From NCBI GenBank assembly GCA_016933595.1, contig JAFGAQ010000362.1, positions 1 to 36,048 on the forward strand: DNA of 36,048 nt, written 5' to 3'. The position numbers were made by a program, and so were the translations under genes. The notes beneath the pieces are model-generated. The model searched no databases. It saw only the letters and a list, made by a program, of their open reading frames with translations, and was not told the DNA's origin. This DNA is from Opitutales bacterium (GTDB lineage Bacteria; Verrucomicrobiota; Verrucomicrobiia; Opitutales; JAFGAQ01). Shown here piece by piece: positions 9,493 through 18,119 of this stretch; the first letter of the stretch is position 1; every line of letters begins with the position of its first letter.

Positions 9493-12087
9493 CTAACAGA
9501 TGTCCTTGTCGGGCAACTCAAAACTGAAACAACTGCCCTCTCCGACGCGACTCCTGACCGCAAGATCGCTGCCATGCGCTTTTATGATCGAATGACAGAC
9601 ACTCAGGCCCAGCCCCGTTCCCTGGTTTACATCCTTGGTTGTGAAGAATGGTTCGAAAATGCGTTTCATGTTGGATTCCGGAATACCGCATCCGTTGTCC
9701 TCAATGGAAACACGAATCTTGTCGGAGTTCATCCGATTCGCACGCAAGACCACCTTGGCCCGATCGCGGTAGGATTCGCCTGAAACCGCATCCATTGCAT
9801 TCCGGAGCAGGTTCAACAATACATGAACCAACTGGGTCTGAAAGCCCACAATCACCAAATCCCCGGGAATGTCCACCGTGATCCGGTTTCGCGGCAAATC
9901 GGGTGGCAGCATCTGGACAGCCTTGCTGGCCAACTCACCCATCGCACACGGAGACTTGCGATCCGAGTTTTCTGACAGGGCGAAAACCCCAAGATTCGAT
10001 ACGATCTCCTGTATCCGCTCCGCTCCGCGCTTCACATCCGCCAACAAATCCGGCAGATTTCCTGAATCCAAGCGGTTGGCGGACGCAATTCCCAGATCCA
10101 ATGCGGTGAGCATGTAGTTCAACGGATTGTTGATCTCATGGAGGATACCGGACGCCAGGCATCCGATCCCCGCCATTTTCTCGCTGTGAACCAACTGCAG
10201 CCGGGTCGATTCAAGGTCAGCCAGGGTCTTTTTGAGATAAACGTTCTGATCCCTTAGGTCATTCCGCAAATCCGCCTCGCGGAGACAGCTGCGGACACGG
10301 GCAATCAACTCGATCGAACTGAATGGTTTGAGAAGAAAATCATCCGCACCACTTTCCAAAGCCTGGATTTTCGAGACTTCATCACTCCTTGCGGTGAGCA
10401 TAATCACCCGGATATCACGGGTGGCTTCGTCGGACTTGATAAGCTGGCAGACCTCAAGCCCATCCATCTCGGGCATCATCCAATCCAGAATCATCAGGTT
10501 CGGATGAAGATCGCGCGCCAACTCGAGCGCATCCTTTCCATTGGCTGCCAAACTGATTCTGAAGGAATCCTTCAGGTTATTCAGCAGAAACCGCCGCATG
10601 TCCGCCTCATCATCCACCACGAGAATACGGTGTTCCCCACAACCCGCCTGGGCCCCTTTTGGCAAGCCATCCCCAACATCCAGATTCAAAAACCTGTCAG
10701 CGGTCTTAAACACCTCCTGCATGGGTTCAGAAGAGCATCCGCTCCCCTCCGGTTCAGCCAACGGACAAGAAGGAACCCCCGCGGGAATCCACACCGAGAA
10801 AACAGTTCCGCGACCTTCTTCGCTTTTGAAGGAGATCCGGCCTCCGTGGCGTTCGACCAGCTCATGCGCAAGAGCCAATCCCAATCCGGTTCCCCCATAG
10901 CGCCGGGTCGTTGAACTATCCACCTGAAAAAACCGCTCAAAAACCCTCTGCTGAGAAGCCACCGGTATACCGATACCATGATCCTCGACCTCAAAGCGGA
11001 GATCCGGCCCATCAATCGACCAGCGCACCTGCACCACTCCGCCCTCTTTGCTGAACTTGATCGCATTGACCACGAGGTTCAACAATACCTTCTCAAAACG
11101 ATCCGGATCCACATACATCTCCAAGGCTTCCTCCCGGGTCTCAATCTCGACCCGGATTCCTTTTGCCAAACCGAGATGGGAAACCGATCGCACCACACCG
11201 CGCACATAATCCGAAATCACCACCCGCTGCCGGCGCAACACCATGGATCCCTGATCCAGCTTTAGAATATCCAGCACTTCGTTGATGAGCTTGAGCAAGC
11301 GCAATGTATTGCGATGCGCCAACATCAGCTCTTCATGCGCTTTGCCCGGCAAAGACTCGGAATCACGGAGCATTCTCTCAATCGGAGCGTAAACCAACGT
11401 CAAGGGTGTCCGGAGCTCGTGACTGATATTCGCGAAGAAATCCGACTTTTGCCGATCCAGTTCCTGGAGCCGTCTGTTCTGCTCATCCAATTGGCAAGTG
11501 AGCAGATGATCCTGCCGTCGGGAAATCATCGAAAAATGAGCTGATATCGCACTGATAATAGAGGTCGCCGTCAAAAAAAAGGATCCCAGATACAGATCTT
11601 TCAGTTCAACCGAACCTCCCATCGCCACTTCATTGCCCCAACACGCAACCCAATACAGGGCGATAATTCCGAATGCCGTAACCAGCGTCTCGGACACAGT
11701 CCACACCATCATGAAACCCATCCCCAGAACCACCAGATGCAAGGCCGCATAGTAGGGAGAACTCGCACCATCCGTGCTGAAAATCATGTAGTTGATCGCC
11801 ACCCCGAGAATCAAAGCCCACGCCAATCCACACTTCACCACATGCCGGATTCCATTCGGCGTCATCAACAACCACAGAATCCCCAACAGAATCACACTCA
11901 CGCCCGCCCGAACCACCCAGAATTCCAACTGTTTCCCGGGATAGTAAAACACGTCCAAAGTCGCTGCCAAAAGGTAGACTGCTACCGATACCACGATCGC
12001 CCATTTCAAGCGTTGGAGACGGAAACGCCGGTTCACCTCATCAAACGAGGCGGACCATCCCTCATACCCTGCAGGAATTCCAGCCAT
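9493..12087 (-). CDS. Hybrid sensor histidine kinase: multi-TM sensor - HisKA/HATPase - REC - second HisKA/HATPase (PhcS-PhcR-like fusion)
   Basis: FFANISHELRTPLT H-box; NAIKFSKEGG, EDHGIGIP, GTGLGLALAHEL; REC ILVVDDEADMRRFLL...LILDWMMPEMDG...LLKPF; second H-box LASGILHEINNPLNYM with EDNGCGIPESN, GTGLGLSVCHSII. Confidence 0.93.
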   Translation of the reverse strand: MAGIPAGYEGWSASFDEVNRRFRLQRLKWAIVVSVAVYLLAATLDVFYYPGKQLEFWVVRAGVSVILLGILWLLMTPNGIRHVVKCGLAWALILGVAINYMIFSTDGASSPYYAALHLVVLGMGFMMVWTVSETLVTAFGIIALYWVACWGNEVAMGGSVELKDLYLGSFFLTATSIISAISAHFSMISRRQDHLLTCQLDEQNRRLQELDRQKSDFFANISHELRTPLTLVYAPIERMLRDSESLPGKAHEELMLAHRNTLRLLKLINEVLDILKLDQGSMVLRRQRVVISDYVRGVVRSVSHLGLAKGIRVEIETREEALEMYVDPDRFEKVLLNLVVNAIKFSKEGGVVQVRWSIDGPDLRFEVEDHGIGIPVASQQRVFERFFQVDSSTTRRYGGTGLGLALAHELVERHGGRISFKSEEGRGTVFSVWIPAGVPSCPLAEPEGSGCSSEPMQEVFKTADRFLNLDVGDGLPKGAQAGCGEHRILVVDDEADMRRFLLNNLKDSFRISLAANGKDALELARDLHPNLMILDWMMPEMDGLEVCQLIKSDEATRDIRVIMLTARSDEVSKIQALESGADDFLLKPFSSIELIARVRSCLREADLRNDLRDQNVYLKKTLADLESTRLQLVHSEKMAGIGCLASGILHEINNPLNYMLTALDLGIASANRLDSGNLPDLLADVKRGAERIQEIVSNLGVFALSENSDRKSPCAMGELASKAVQMLPPDLPRNRITVDIPGDLVIVGFQTQLVHVLLNLLRNAMDAVSGESYRDRAKVVLRANRMNSDKIRVSIEDNGCGIPESNMKRIFEPFFTTKDVNQGTGLGLSVCHSIIKAHGSDLAVRSRVGEGSCFSFELPDKDIC

Positions 12088-12092
12088 GCACG

Positions 12093-13496
12093 CTAAACGG
12101 TGATATCGAGCATCATGTTGATTCCGGTATTATCCAACTGAATCGCCTTTTTCATTCCGGATGGAACCATCAAACCCAGAGCCCGCTCATCCCGATACAT
12201 CAAATACCACTCCATCAGATGCTCCATCTGGGCGCGGTTTGGATTGCTCTTATCCATCCCCGCCAACGTAATCCGCCCACCCGACCTCAGCCATCCCGAA
12301 ATCGAACGGACCAACTTCTCGCCAATACGGTCCGGCAGATAGTCAAACAGACTGTATGAGTAGACCATATCATAGCTGACAGCATCCGATGATTCGCCTG
12401 TTGGATGGCCATCACGCAACAAATCATCCACCGATCGTTGAAACGTGCGGATTTTCAACGGTCCATCTTTTCCGACCTGCTTAATCAGACGCTGACGGGC
12501 AGCCTCCAATGCCTCGGGATTCGCATCCACCAGATCGACTTCACACGTCCCGGTCTTGAGCCCAGTCGCAAGAATCCGATCCCATTCTCCTGCCGTCCCG
12601 CAACCGACGGCCAACATGCGGCACACGCCGCGTTTCCGGATCACCCGTTCCGATACCTCTATCAAACGCTCCACCAAAGCGTCCATGCGATTCCGATAGG
12701 CTTGGGGAATCGCCGCATTTACGTGGAAATCGTTCACCATCTGACCATAGAGCGAACCAGCGTCCGGTTCGGTCTCGCCCAACAGAATCCCCAGCATCAC
12801 ATGATCACCGGCATACCCGGAAGGTTTGGAATACGCAATGTTCACAAAGGGAGCACTTAAGATCAACGGATGCAGCACCCGCCTCGCATAGGCCTTATGA
12901 GCATTCAACTTCTCAGCCGGAACCAGCGAAGAAACCCGCTCAAACTCCTCATAAAGATCGGCGATTTTTAACCAAAGCGGAAAGCGGATCTCCGCATACG
13001 CCTCCTTGACCCGGCCGCCTTCCTCACCCAGTGAGGGGATCCCTGCGTCACGCAAACCCGATTCAGCCTCTTCGAGCCAATGATTCAAGTCTGCCAGATA
13101 GCTCCCCAGCGCGCCGACCGCCAACTGGTACTCGGGAACCAGTTCATGACTCGCCATCCAATCATCCACAAATCTGGCCGCCTCGATACTCAACTCCTGC
13201 GAGACGTCCATATCCCGCGTATCCGACCAGGCATCAATCAGAGTCGCCGAAACAATCAGCATCAACCCGGCCATCTCGATGTGGCTGACAACCGCCCGCC
13301 CCCGGTAGACCACACGGTCTCCCCGCACAATGTGCACGCTCTTGAGCACTTCGCTCAGTTGGAGGATCGAAAACGGATTGTAGATCTCAAATATCAACGT
13401 CGTCCTCGACACATGGATTAAAGTGCCCCTGCCCACCTTGTCGTGGCAGTTTTTGAACACGACAATGCTGTCAATTCCTGAAAGAAAACCGGTCAT
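12093..13496 (-). CDS. SAM-dependent methyltransferase of the PhcB / extracellular factor (3-hydroxypalmitate methyl ester) biosynthesis family, with N-terminal PilZ-like domain
   Basis: KPSGYAGDHVMLGILLGE...GSLYGQMVNDF...AYRNRMDAL, AdoMet motif RMLAVGCGTAGEWDRIL, YDMVYSYSLFDYLPDRIGEKLVR, NPNRAQMEHLMEWYLMYRDE; start chosen at MTGFLSGIDS. Confidence 0.8.
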   Translation of the reverse strand: MTGFLSGIDSIVVFKNCHDKVGRGTLIHVSRTTLIFEIYNPFSILQLSEVLKSVHIVRGDRVVYRGRAVVSHIEMAGLMLIVSATLIDAWSDTRDMDVSQELSIEAARFVDDWMASHELVPEYQLAVGALGSYLADLNHWLEEAESGLRDAGIPSLGEEGGRVKEAYAEIRFPLWLKIADLYEEFERVSSLVPAEKLNAHKAYARRVLHPLILSAPFVNIAYSKPSGYAGDHVMLGILLGETEPDAGSLYGQMVNDFHVNAAIPQAYRNRMDALVERLIEVSERVIRKRGVCRMLAVGCGTAGEWDRILATGLKTGTCEVDLVDANPEALEAARQRLIKQVGKDGPLKIRTFQRSVDDLLRDGHPTGESSDAVSYDMVYSYSLFDYLPDRIGEKLVRSISGWLRSGGRITLAGMDKSNPNRAQMEHLMEWYLMYRDERALGLMVPSGMKKAIQLDNTGINMMLDITV

Positions 13497-13689
13497 AGAG
13501 ATCAACAAACCGGATAACTTAGACCTTGTTCGGGGGGAAGGCAAGAACCCTTGCAAGGAAATACTCCGGTTCGGCCGCGCCACCTATTCAACGGAATCCC
13601 AGAAGGACGCTACTCCCTTTTCCCTCTCAGCCGAACCTTCTCAGAGATACAGGAACCGCATGGCGGGCATCAAAAACATGGGTGTTCTG

Positions 13690-14058
13690 TCATCGCCCGG
13701 AGGGTCTACCCCCGAAAAGCGGAACCAGATGCACAAGCCCCGCCATCGCACAAACCATCAGTATGGGTATCGACGGCTCAGGAGCCATCCACACTTCTTC
13801 AGCGGCTCTTATGATATAGGTGGACGAGCCCAGAATGAGAAGCTGCTTTCCGATCGTTGTGGACCTCACCTCACGGGTCCACCATAACGCGATTCCCAGA
13901 AACAGAATGAAAAGAGTCCCTCCGATTGCCAACATCACAAGGAGGGAGTGGATCTGCGGATGAAGGTCGGTCAATCGCGATAGCTGGATCGCGAGCAGAA
14001 CATGAAAAGCCGCAAACAACAAATTGATCACGGCCAGAATGCGAATGAAAATCTTCAT
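13690..14058 (-). CDS. Small (about 122 aa) four-TM membrane protein of unknown function, possibly last gene of Psp operon
   Basis: MKIFIRILAVINLLFAAFHVLLAIQL... hydrophobic segments, same strand as psp genes. Confidence 0.6.
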   Translation of the reverse strand: MKIFIRILAVINLLFAAFHVLLAIQLSRLTDLHPQIHSLLVMLAIGGTLFILFLGIALWWTREVRSTTIGKQLLILGSSTYIIRAAEEVWMAPEPSIPILMVCAMAGLVHLVPLFGGRPSGR

Positions 14059-14235
14059 TAGGAAATAGTCTTCTGAGAACCAAGAGATGCGTCCAAGCCG
14101 GTTCGGTGATACCATTGCCCTATTCCATCCTTTCTGGATTTGGGAGCATGGAATTCCTTGATTGATACAATCACAAACCGGCTTGCGCCATTGACCCAAG
14201 CCCCCGGCCAGGTTGACAGAATCGAACCGATATCC

Positions 14236-14451
14236 TTAACGCGAGCTGCGTTCCAAGTCCTGGAACCTCCGCTCTTTTTCGTATTCCAGCACAATGGTCT
14301 CCAAGCTTTCCACACGCTTCTCGAGACGTTCAATGCGCGATGCATCCTGCTCGGACATGCCTTGCATCGTGCGCATTTTACATCGGCGCTTATACATATC
14401 TGACAAGATCCCGAGGGTGCAAATCAGAGCAATCGCGAACCACATATCCAT
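14236..14451 (-). CDS. PspB-like small protein (TM + coiled coil)
   Basis: N-terminal TM, then RIERLEKRVESLETIVLEYEKERRFQD resembling PspB coiled coil; in psp operon. Confidence 0.65.
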   Translation of the reverse strand: MDMWFAIALICTLGILSDMYKRRCKMRTMQGMSEQDASRIERLEKRVESLETIVLEYEKERRFQDLERSSR

Positions 14452-14502
14452 AATTAAGGTCTTTCTTCTTCGAAATGTTTCGTTTCAGCAACGCGATTGT
14501 AC

Positions 14503-14895
14503 TCAGATATTGCGAAAACGCCTGTCCCAGTCCTTCTCAGGATCAGTGACTGCATCTTCCAAACGCTGCACTCTCGTCTCCAATCGCTTCATGATCGACT
14601 GCATGCGCTGCAAAGCAGACAAGCGGGAACCACCATAGGTATTGTAGAACTCAGCCTCTTCCTCACTGCGGAAGGCAAGCACCGGCTCCGGGCGCATAAC
14701 AATCGCGAGAATCACATACACCAGGAACACCGGGAACAAGTTCGACAGCAGGGCAAGAATCACAAAACTCGCCCGCACCCATACGACGGATATGTTGGTC
14801 CAATTGGCGAGGCCTTTGCACACTCCCAGAAATATGCCGCTGCGCGAACGGAACAGTCCTTCCTGGAAGTTCGGTTGGTTATCGGATGTTTTCAT
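14503..14895 (-). CDS. pspC: PspC-domain protein
   Basis: GLFRSRSGIFLGVCKGLANWTNISVVWVRASFVILALLSNLFPVFLVYVILAIVM; C-terminal coiled coil. Confidence 0.85.
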   Translation of the reverse strand: MKTSDNQPNFQEGLFRSRSGIFLGVCKGLANWTNISVVWVRASFVILALLSNLFPVFLVYVILAIVMRPEPVLAFRSEEEAEFYNTYGGSRLSALQRMQSIMKRLETRVQRLEDAVTDPEKDWDRRFRNI

Positions 14896-15142
14896 TGCGG
14901 GTATTCCCTTTCTGATGACGGTCGTTTTCAAAATAAATGGTTTCGAGTGCATCAATGCGCTTTTCGAGTCGCAGGAGAGACTGATGCAACTCCTGTATAA
15001 TCCGGGTCTCATCCGGAGAGGGGCTTCCCGCCTTTTGTTTTTTCATTGCATTGAGGATCAGCAACGTCAGCACAATCAAGGTGCCACATATGACGGGTAG
15101 CCCGATGACGATTAGAACAATCAGTGTTGGATTTGGAGCCAT
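14879..15142 (-). CDS. pspB: PspB-like small protein (TM + coiled coil); ORF may start further upstream at 15163
   Basis: TM segment plus LLRLEKRIDALETIYFENDRHQ; between pspA and pspC, overlaps pspC start. Confidence 0.65.
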   Translation of the reverse strand: MAPNPTLIVLIVIGLPVICGTLIVLTLLILNAMKKQKAGSPSPDETRIIQELHQSLLRLEKRIDALETIYFENDRHQKGNTRNENIR

Positions 15143-15177
15143 GGCATTCAGGATTATGGACAACTAGTGCCCGGTTT

Positions 15178-15867
15178 TCATCCGGCATCCTGATCCGCCG
15201 ACGGCGTCTTTTCAGCTTTTTTCTGACGCAGGTCCTCGAGTTCTTTCTCGATTTCCTCGTCCCTCTCGAGATCCGCAAACTGCGAATCCAGATCCTTTTT
15301 CACCCCATAGTTAACCAGATCCGCATCCGCTTCCATCCGGTCAATCCGCTGCTCGAAAGAATCGAACTTCATCATCGCGGTCTTCGTATCCACCTTGCGG
15401 ATGCTGCTCTGAACCGCCTGACTCTGGCGCGCCCTCACATGGCGCTGCACCAACACCTTGTGTTTATTCCGAGCCTGTTCCAGTTTGGATTCGAGTTCCT
15501 TGATGTCATTCTTATACTGGGCGACAATATCCTGAATCCGGATCGCTTCGGCTTCCAATGCTTCAACCCGCTTCTGCACGGCGCGCTTTTCCAGCAGGGC
15601 CTCCCTCGCCAGGTCGTCCCGTCCGCGATCAATCGCCAACTGTGCCCGCTCGGTCCACCGGTCCAGCTTCTCCCGCACGTCAGCCAGTTCGCGGTTGCTC
15701 TTGGCAAGTTGCGCCATCGAACCCGCACACGATGCCTTGATTTCCACAAGGGTGTCTTCCATCTCGCGGATCATCAGCCGGATCAGTTTTTCAGGGTCTT
15801 CAGCCTTGTCCAACATCGAGTTGATGTTGGAGCTGATGATGTCTTGGAATCTTGAGAATATGCTCAT
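15178..15867 (-). CDS. pspA: Phage shock protein A (PspA/IM30/ESCRT-III family)
   Basis: MSIFSRFQDIISSNINSMLDKAEDPEKLIRLMIREMEDTLVEIKASCAG, long coiled coil; RBS-like AAGGAG upstream. Confidence 0.93.
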   Translation of the reverse strand: MSIFSRFQDIISSNINSMLDKAEDPEKLIRLMIREMEDTLVEIKASCAGSMAQLAKSNRELADVREKLDRWTERAQLAIDRGRDDLAREALLEKRAVQKRVEALEAEAIRIQDIVAQYKNDIKELESKLEQARNKHKVLVQRHVRARQSQAVQSSIRKVDTKTAMMKFDSFEQRIDRMEADADLVNYGVKKDLDSQFADLERDEEIEKELEDLRQKKAEKTPSADQDAG

Positions 15868-15917
15868 ATTGTCTCCTTTTCGGTTGGTGAATCGGTTGTT
15901 GTTTTTGAAATCCTTCT

Positions 15918-15933
15918 ATCATGTTCCGTGCCA
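15918..15933 (-). promoter_or_regulatory. Candidate sigma54 (-24/-12) promoter for pspA operon
   Basis: Minus strand TGGCACG-GAAC-ATGAT vs consensus TGGCACG-N4-TTGCW, upstream of pspA and in the pspA/pspF divergent region. Confidence 0.65.
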
Positions 15934-16066
15934 ATCGATCTATAATTTCTCAAGCTGCTGTATATGTGGACTTTATAGATTTATACAAACACAACCCCCA
16001 ACTCCGCCTGCATTCGATCATTGACCAAAACACGCAGAGTTTGGTAATTTTCGCCAATAAGACCTT

Positions 16067-17161
16067 ATGAGCCACAACCCCTCCCTTCCGGATCCTATCG
16101 GAGAATCCAGCGTATTTCTGGACTTTCAGGCGAGCCTCAGTGCAGCCGCGAAAGTCAACCGCCCGATCCTCATCATTGGGGAAAGAGGAACCGGCAAAGA
16201 AATGGCCGCACGCCGCATTCACTATCTATCATCGCGATGGGAACGCCCTTTGGTCACGCTGAATTGTGCCGCGCTTTCCGCCAATCTACTGGAAGACGAG
16301 CTATTTGGTCATGAGCAGGGATCCTTTACGGGCGCTGCAAAGCGACGCAAGGGCCGCTTCGAGGCAGCCGATGAAGGCACGCTATTCCTCGACGAAATCG
16401 GCCAAACCCCTCCTGAGCTTCAGAGCAAAATCCTGCGTGTGGTAGAATACAATTCGTTCGAGAGGGTCGGCAGTTCCGAAACCATCCACGTGGATGTGCG
16501 CATCATCGGAGCGACCAACTCCGATCTCCTCGCGATGGCCCACAAGGGATTGTTTAAACATGACCTGCTGGACCGGCTGTCCTTCGAGGTGCTTTTCATT
16601 CCCCCTCTCCGGGCCCGGCAGGGAGATATTCCAATACTGGCAGAGCATTTTGCAACGCGGATGGCCTTTGAACTGGGACGCGATGAGATTCCGACCATCA
16701 GCCGGGAAGCATGGAAAACCCTCGAATCCCATAATTGGCCCGGAAACGTCAGGGAGCTCAAAAACGTAATCGAACGGGCCGTCTACCAAAGCCCCGATAA
16801 CGTCATCCGATCGATTCAGATCAATCCGTTCGAGTATCCGTTCGGAACGCTGGATTGTGCTCCGTCGGGGGCCCAAATGGCGGGATCCCCGAGCCCCACT
16901 CCGCCTCCCCCGGTTACCCCGCATCCGCCTCAAAGCCTTCGGGACATGCTGCTTTGCCAGCTGGGCAAATCCAGTTTCAAGGACATCGTGCAGAGTGTCG
17001 AGGTTGACTGCATGAAGATTGCCTTGGAGAAATGCACGTTCAACCAACGCAAAGCGGCCGATCTCCTGGGGCTCACTTACCATCAATGGCGGGGGTTGTA
17101 CCGAAAATACTCCGATGTGTTCGGGCCCGACACGGAAGACGGGCCGGAACCGGAAAACTGA
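16067..17161 (+). CDS. pspF: Sigma54-dependent activator PspF-like (AAA+ without N-terminal receiver domain, C-terminal Fis-type HTH)
   Basis: GERGTGKEMAARRIHYLS, ELFGHEQGSFTGA, GTLFLDEIGQTPPELQSKILRV, WPGNVRELKNVIERAV, NQRKAADLLGLTYHQWRGLYRKY; divergent from pspA. Confidence 0.92.
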   Translation: MSHNPSLPDPIGESSVFLDFQASLSAAAKVNRPILIIGERGTGKEMAARRIHYLSSRWERPLVTLNCAALSANLLEDELFGHEQGSFTGAAKRRKGRFEAADEGTLFLDEIGQTPPELQSKILRVVEYNSFERVGSSETIHVDVRIIGATNSDLLAMAHKGLFKHDLLDRLSFEVLFIPPLRARQGDIPILAEHFATRMAFELGRDEIPTISREAWKTLESHNWPGNVRELKNVIERAVYQSPDNVIRSIQINPFEYPFGTLDCAPSGAQMAGSPSPTPPPPVTPHPPQSLRDMLLCQLGKSSFKDIVQSVEVDCMKIALEKCTFNQRKAADLLGLTYHQWRGLYRKYSDVFGPDTEDGPEPEN

Positions 17162-17228
17162 TCCTCCCGGCAACCCCGGCCACACTCGGATTCCAAATGT
17201 CCAACCCGCAGCCCGATCCAGGTTGGGA

Positions 17229-18119
17229 TCAGTCGGAAGGGATTTTGTCGCGGCATTCGGAGCAGTATCCTTTACCACCGGAATACACAAACTCACGCTC
17301 GGGGTGATCCACATCCGTCGCCCCGCATATCACACAAACATGAAAGGGCTCCACTTCGGATTGATTTCCCGCTGCTTTGACCTGCGCCTGCGGACTTTTT
17401 CTCCGCACGCTTCCCTTTGAGCGATACCGCGCCAGAATCTCCGGTCCGACAAAAATGAAAAAGTTCCCAACGCCCACCATCACCAGCATCCGGGCGACCC
17501 ATCCTCCGGTCAGAAATGCCACAAACAGCAAGGCCCAGGATATCATGGCCAACCACTTCACCTTGACCGGCAACACGAAAAAGATGAGGAACTCGTGATC
17601 CGGATACACATAGGCAAAGGCCAAAAATACCGTGGTTACCACAAACAGATTACTGATCACCACATAGGGGAAAAAGAACATACCAACGACTGCGGCCAAC
17701 ACACTCAAGAACCAGCCGCAATACAGGAACATACAGTACCGGAACGTTCCCCACGCCTGCTCCAGTGCCATCCCCATCATCCAAAGGATCAACCAGACAA
17801 AAATCACGAAGATCGGGTGAGTCGGAGGCATGCGGAAAACGAAGGTAAACAACCGCCAGATCTCGCCCTCAGCCAAACTCGCGGGTATCAGCACAACGGC
17901 ATCCATCGGATAACCCGCAAACACCTCAAGGCACCACAGGATCACTTGTCCGATCACCAAATACACCGTAATACCCGGGACAGCCAGCCATCCCATTCGG
18001 CGCTCCAACCTATTCATTACTCCCATTATACTGCTACCTTCCAATTTCCCGCCCTTGCGACTGCCAGCCCGATTCGGACAAAACCCTGTCGAAGGTCGCG
18101 GAGACTCCTGCACATTCAC
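17229..18119 (-). CDS. Rhomboid-like membrane protein lacking catalytic motifs, with C-terminal zinc-ribbon
   Basis: EIWRLFTFVF L1-type WR motif, LEQAWGTFRYCMFLYCGWF, FLIFFVLPVKVKWLAMI; no GxSG; CVICGATDVDHPEREFVYSGGKGYCSEC; GTG start overlapping dus stop. Confidence 0.75.
   Translation of the reverse strand: MNVQESPRPSTGFCPNRAGSRKGGKLEGSSIMGVMNRLERRMGWLAVPGITVYLVIGQVILWCLEVFAGYPMDAVVLIPASLAEGEIWRLFTFVFRMPPTHPIFVIFVWLILWMMGMALEQAWGTFRYCMFLYCGWFLSVLAAVVGMFFFPYVVISNLFVVTTVFLAFAYVYPDHEFLIFFVLPVKVKWLAMISWALLFVAFLTGGWVARMLVMVGVGNFFIFVGPEILARYRSKGSVRRKSPQAQVKAAGNQSEVEPFHVCVICGATDVDHPEREFVYSGGKGYCSECRDKIPSD

Noticed and set aside
17157-17233. ACTGATCC...GGATCAGT inverted repeat spanning pspF and rhomboid stops
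   Set aside because: About 60-nt loop and part of the pairing is automatic from TGA/TCA stops; too weak to call a terminator.
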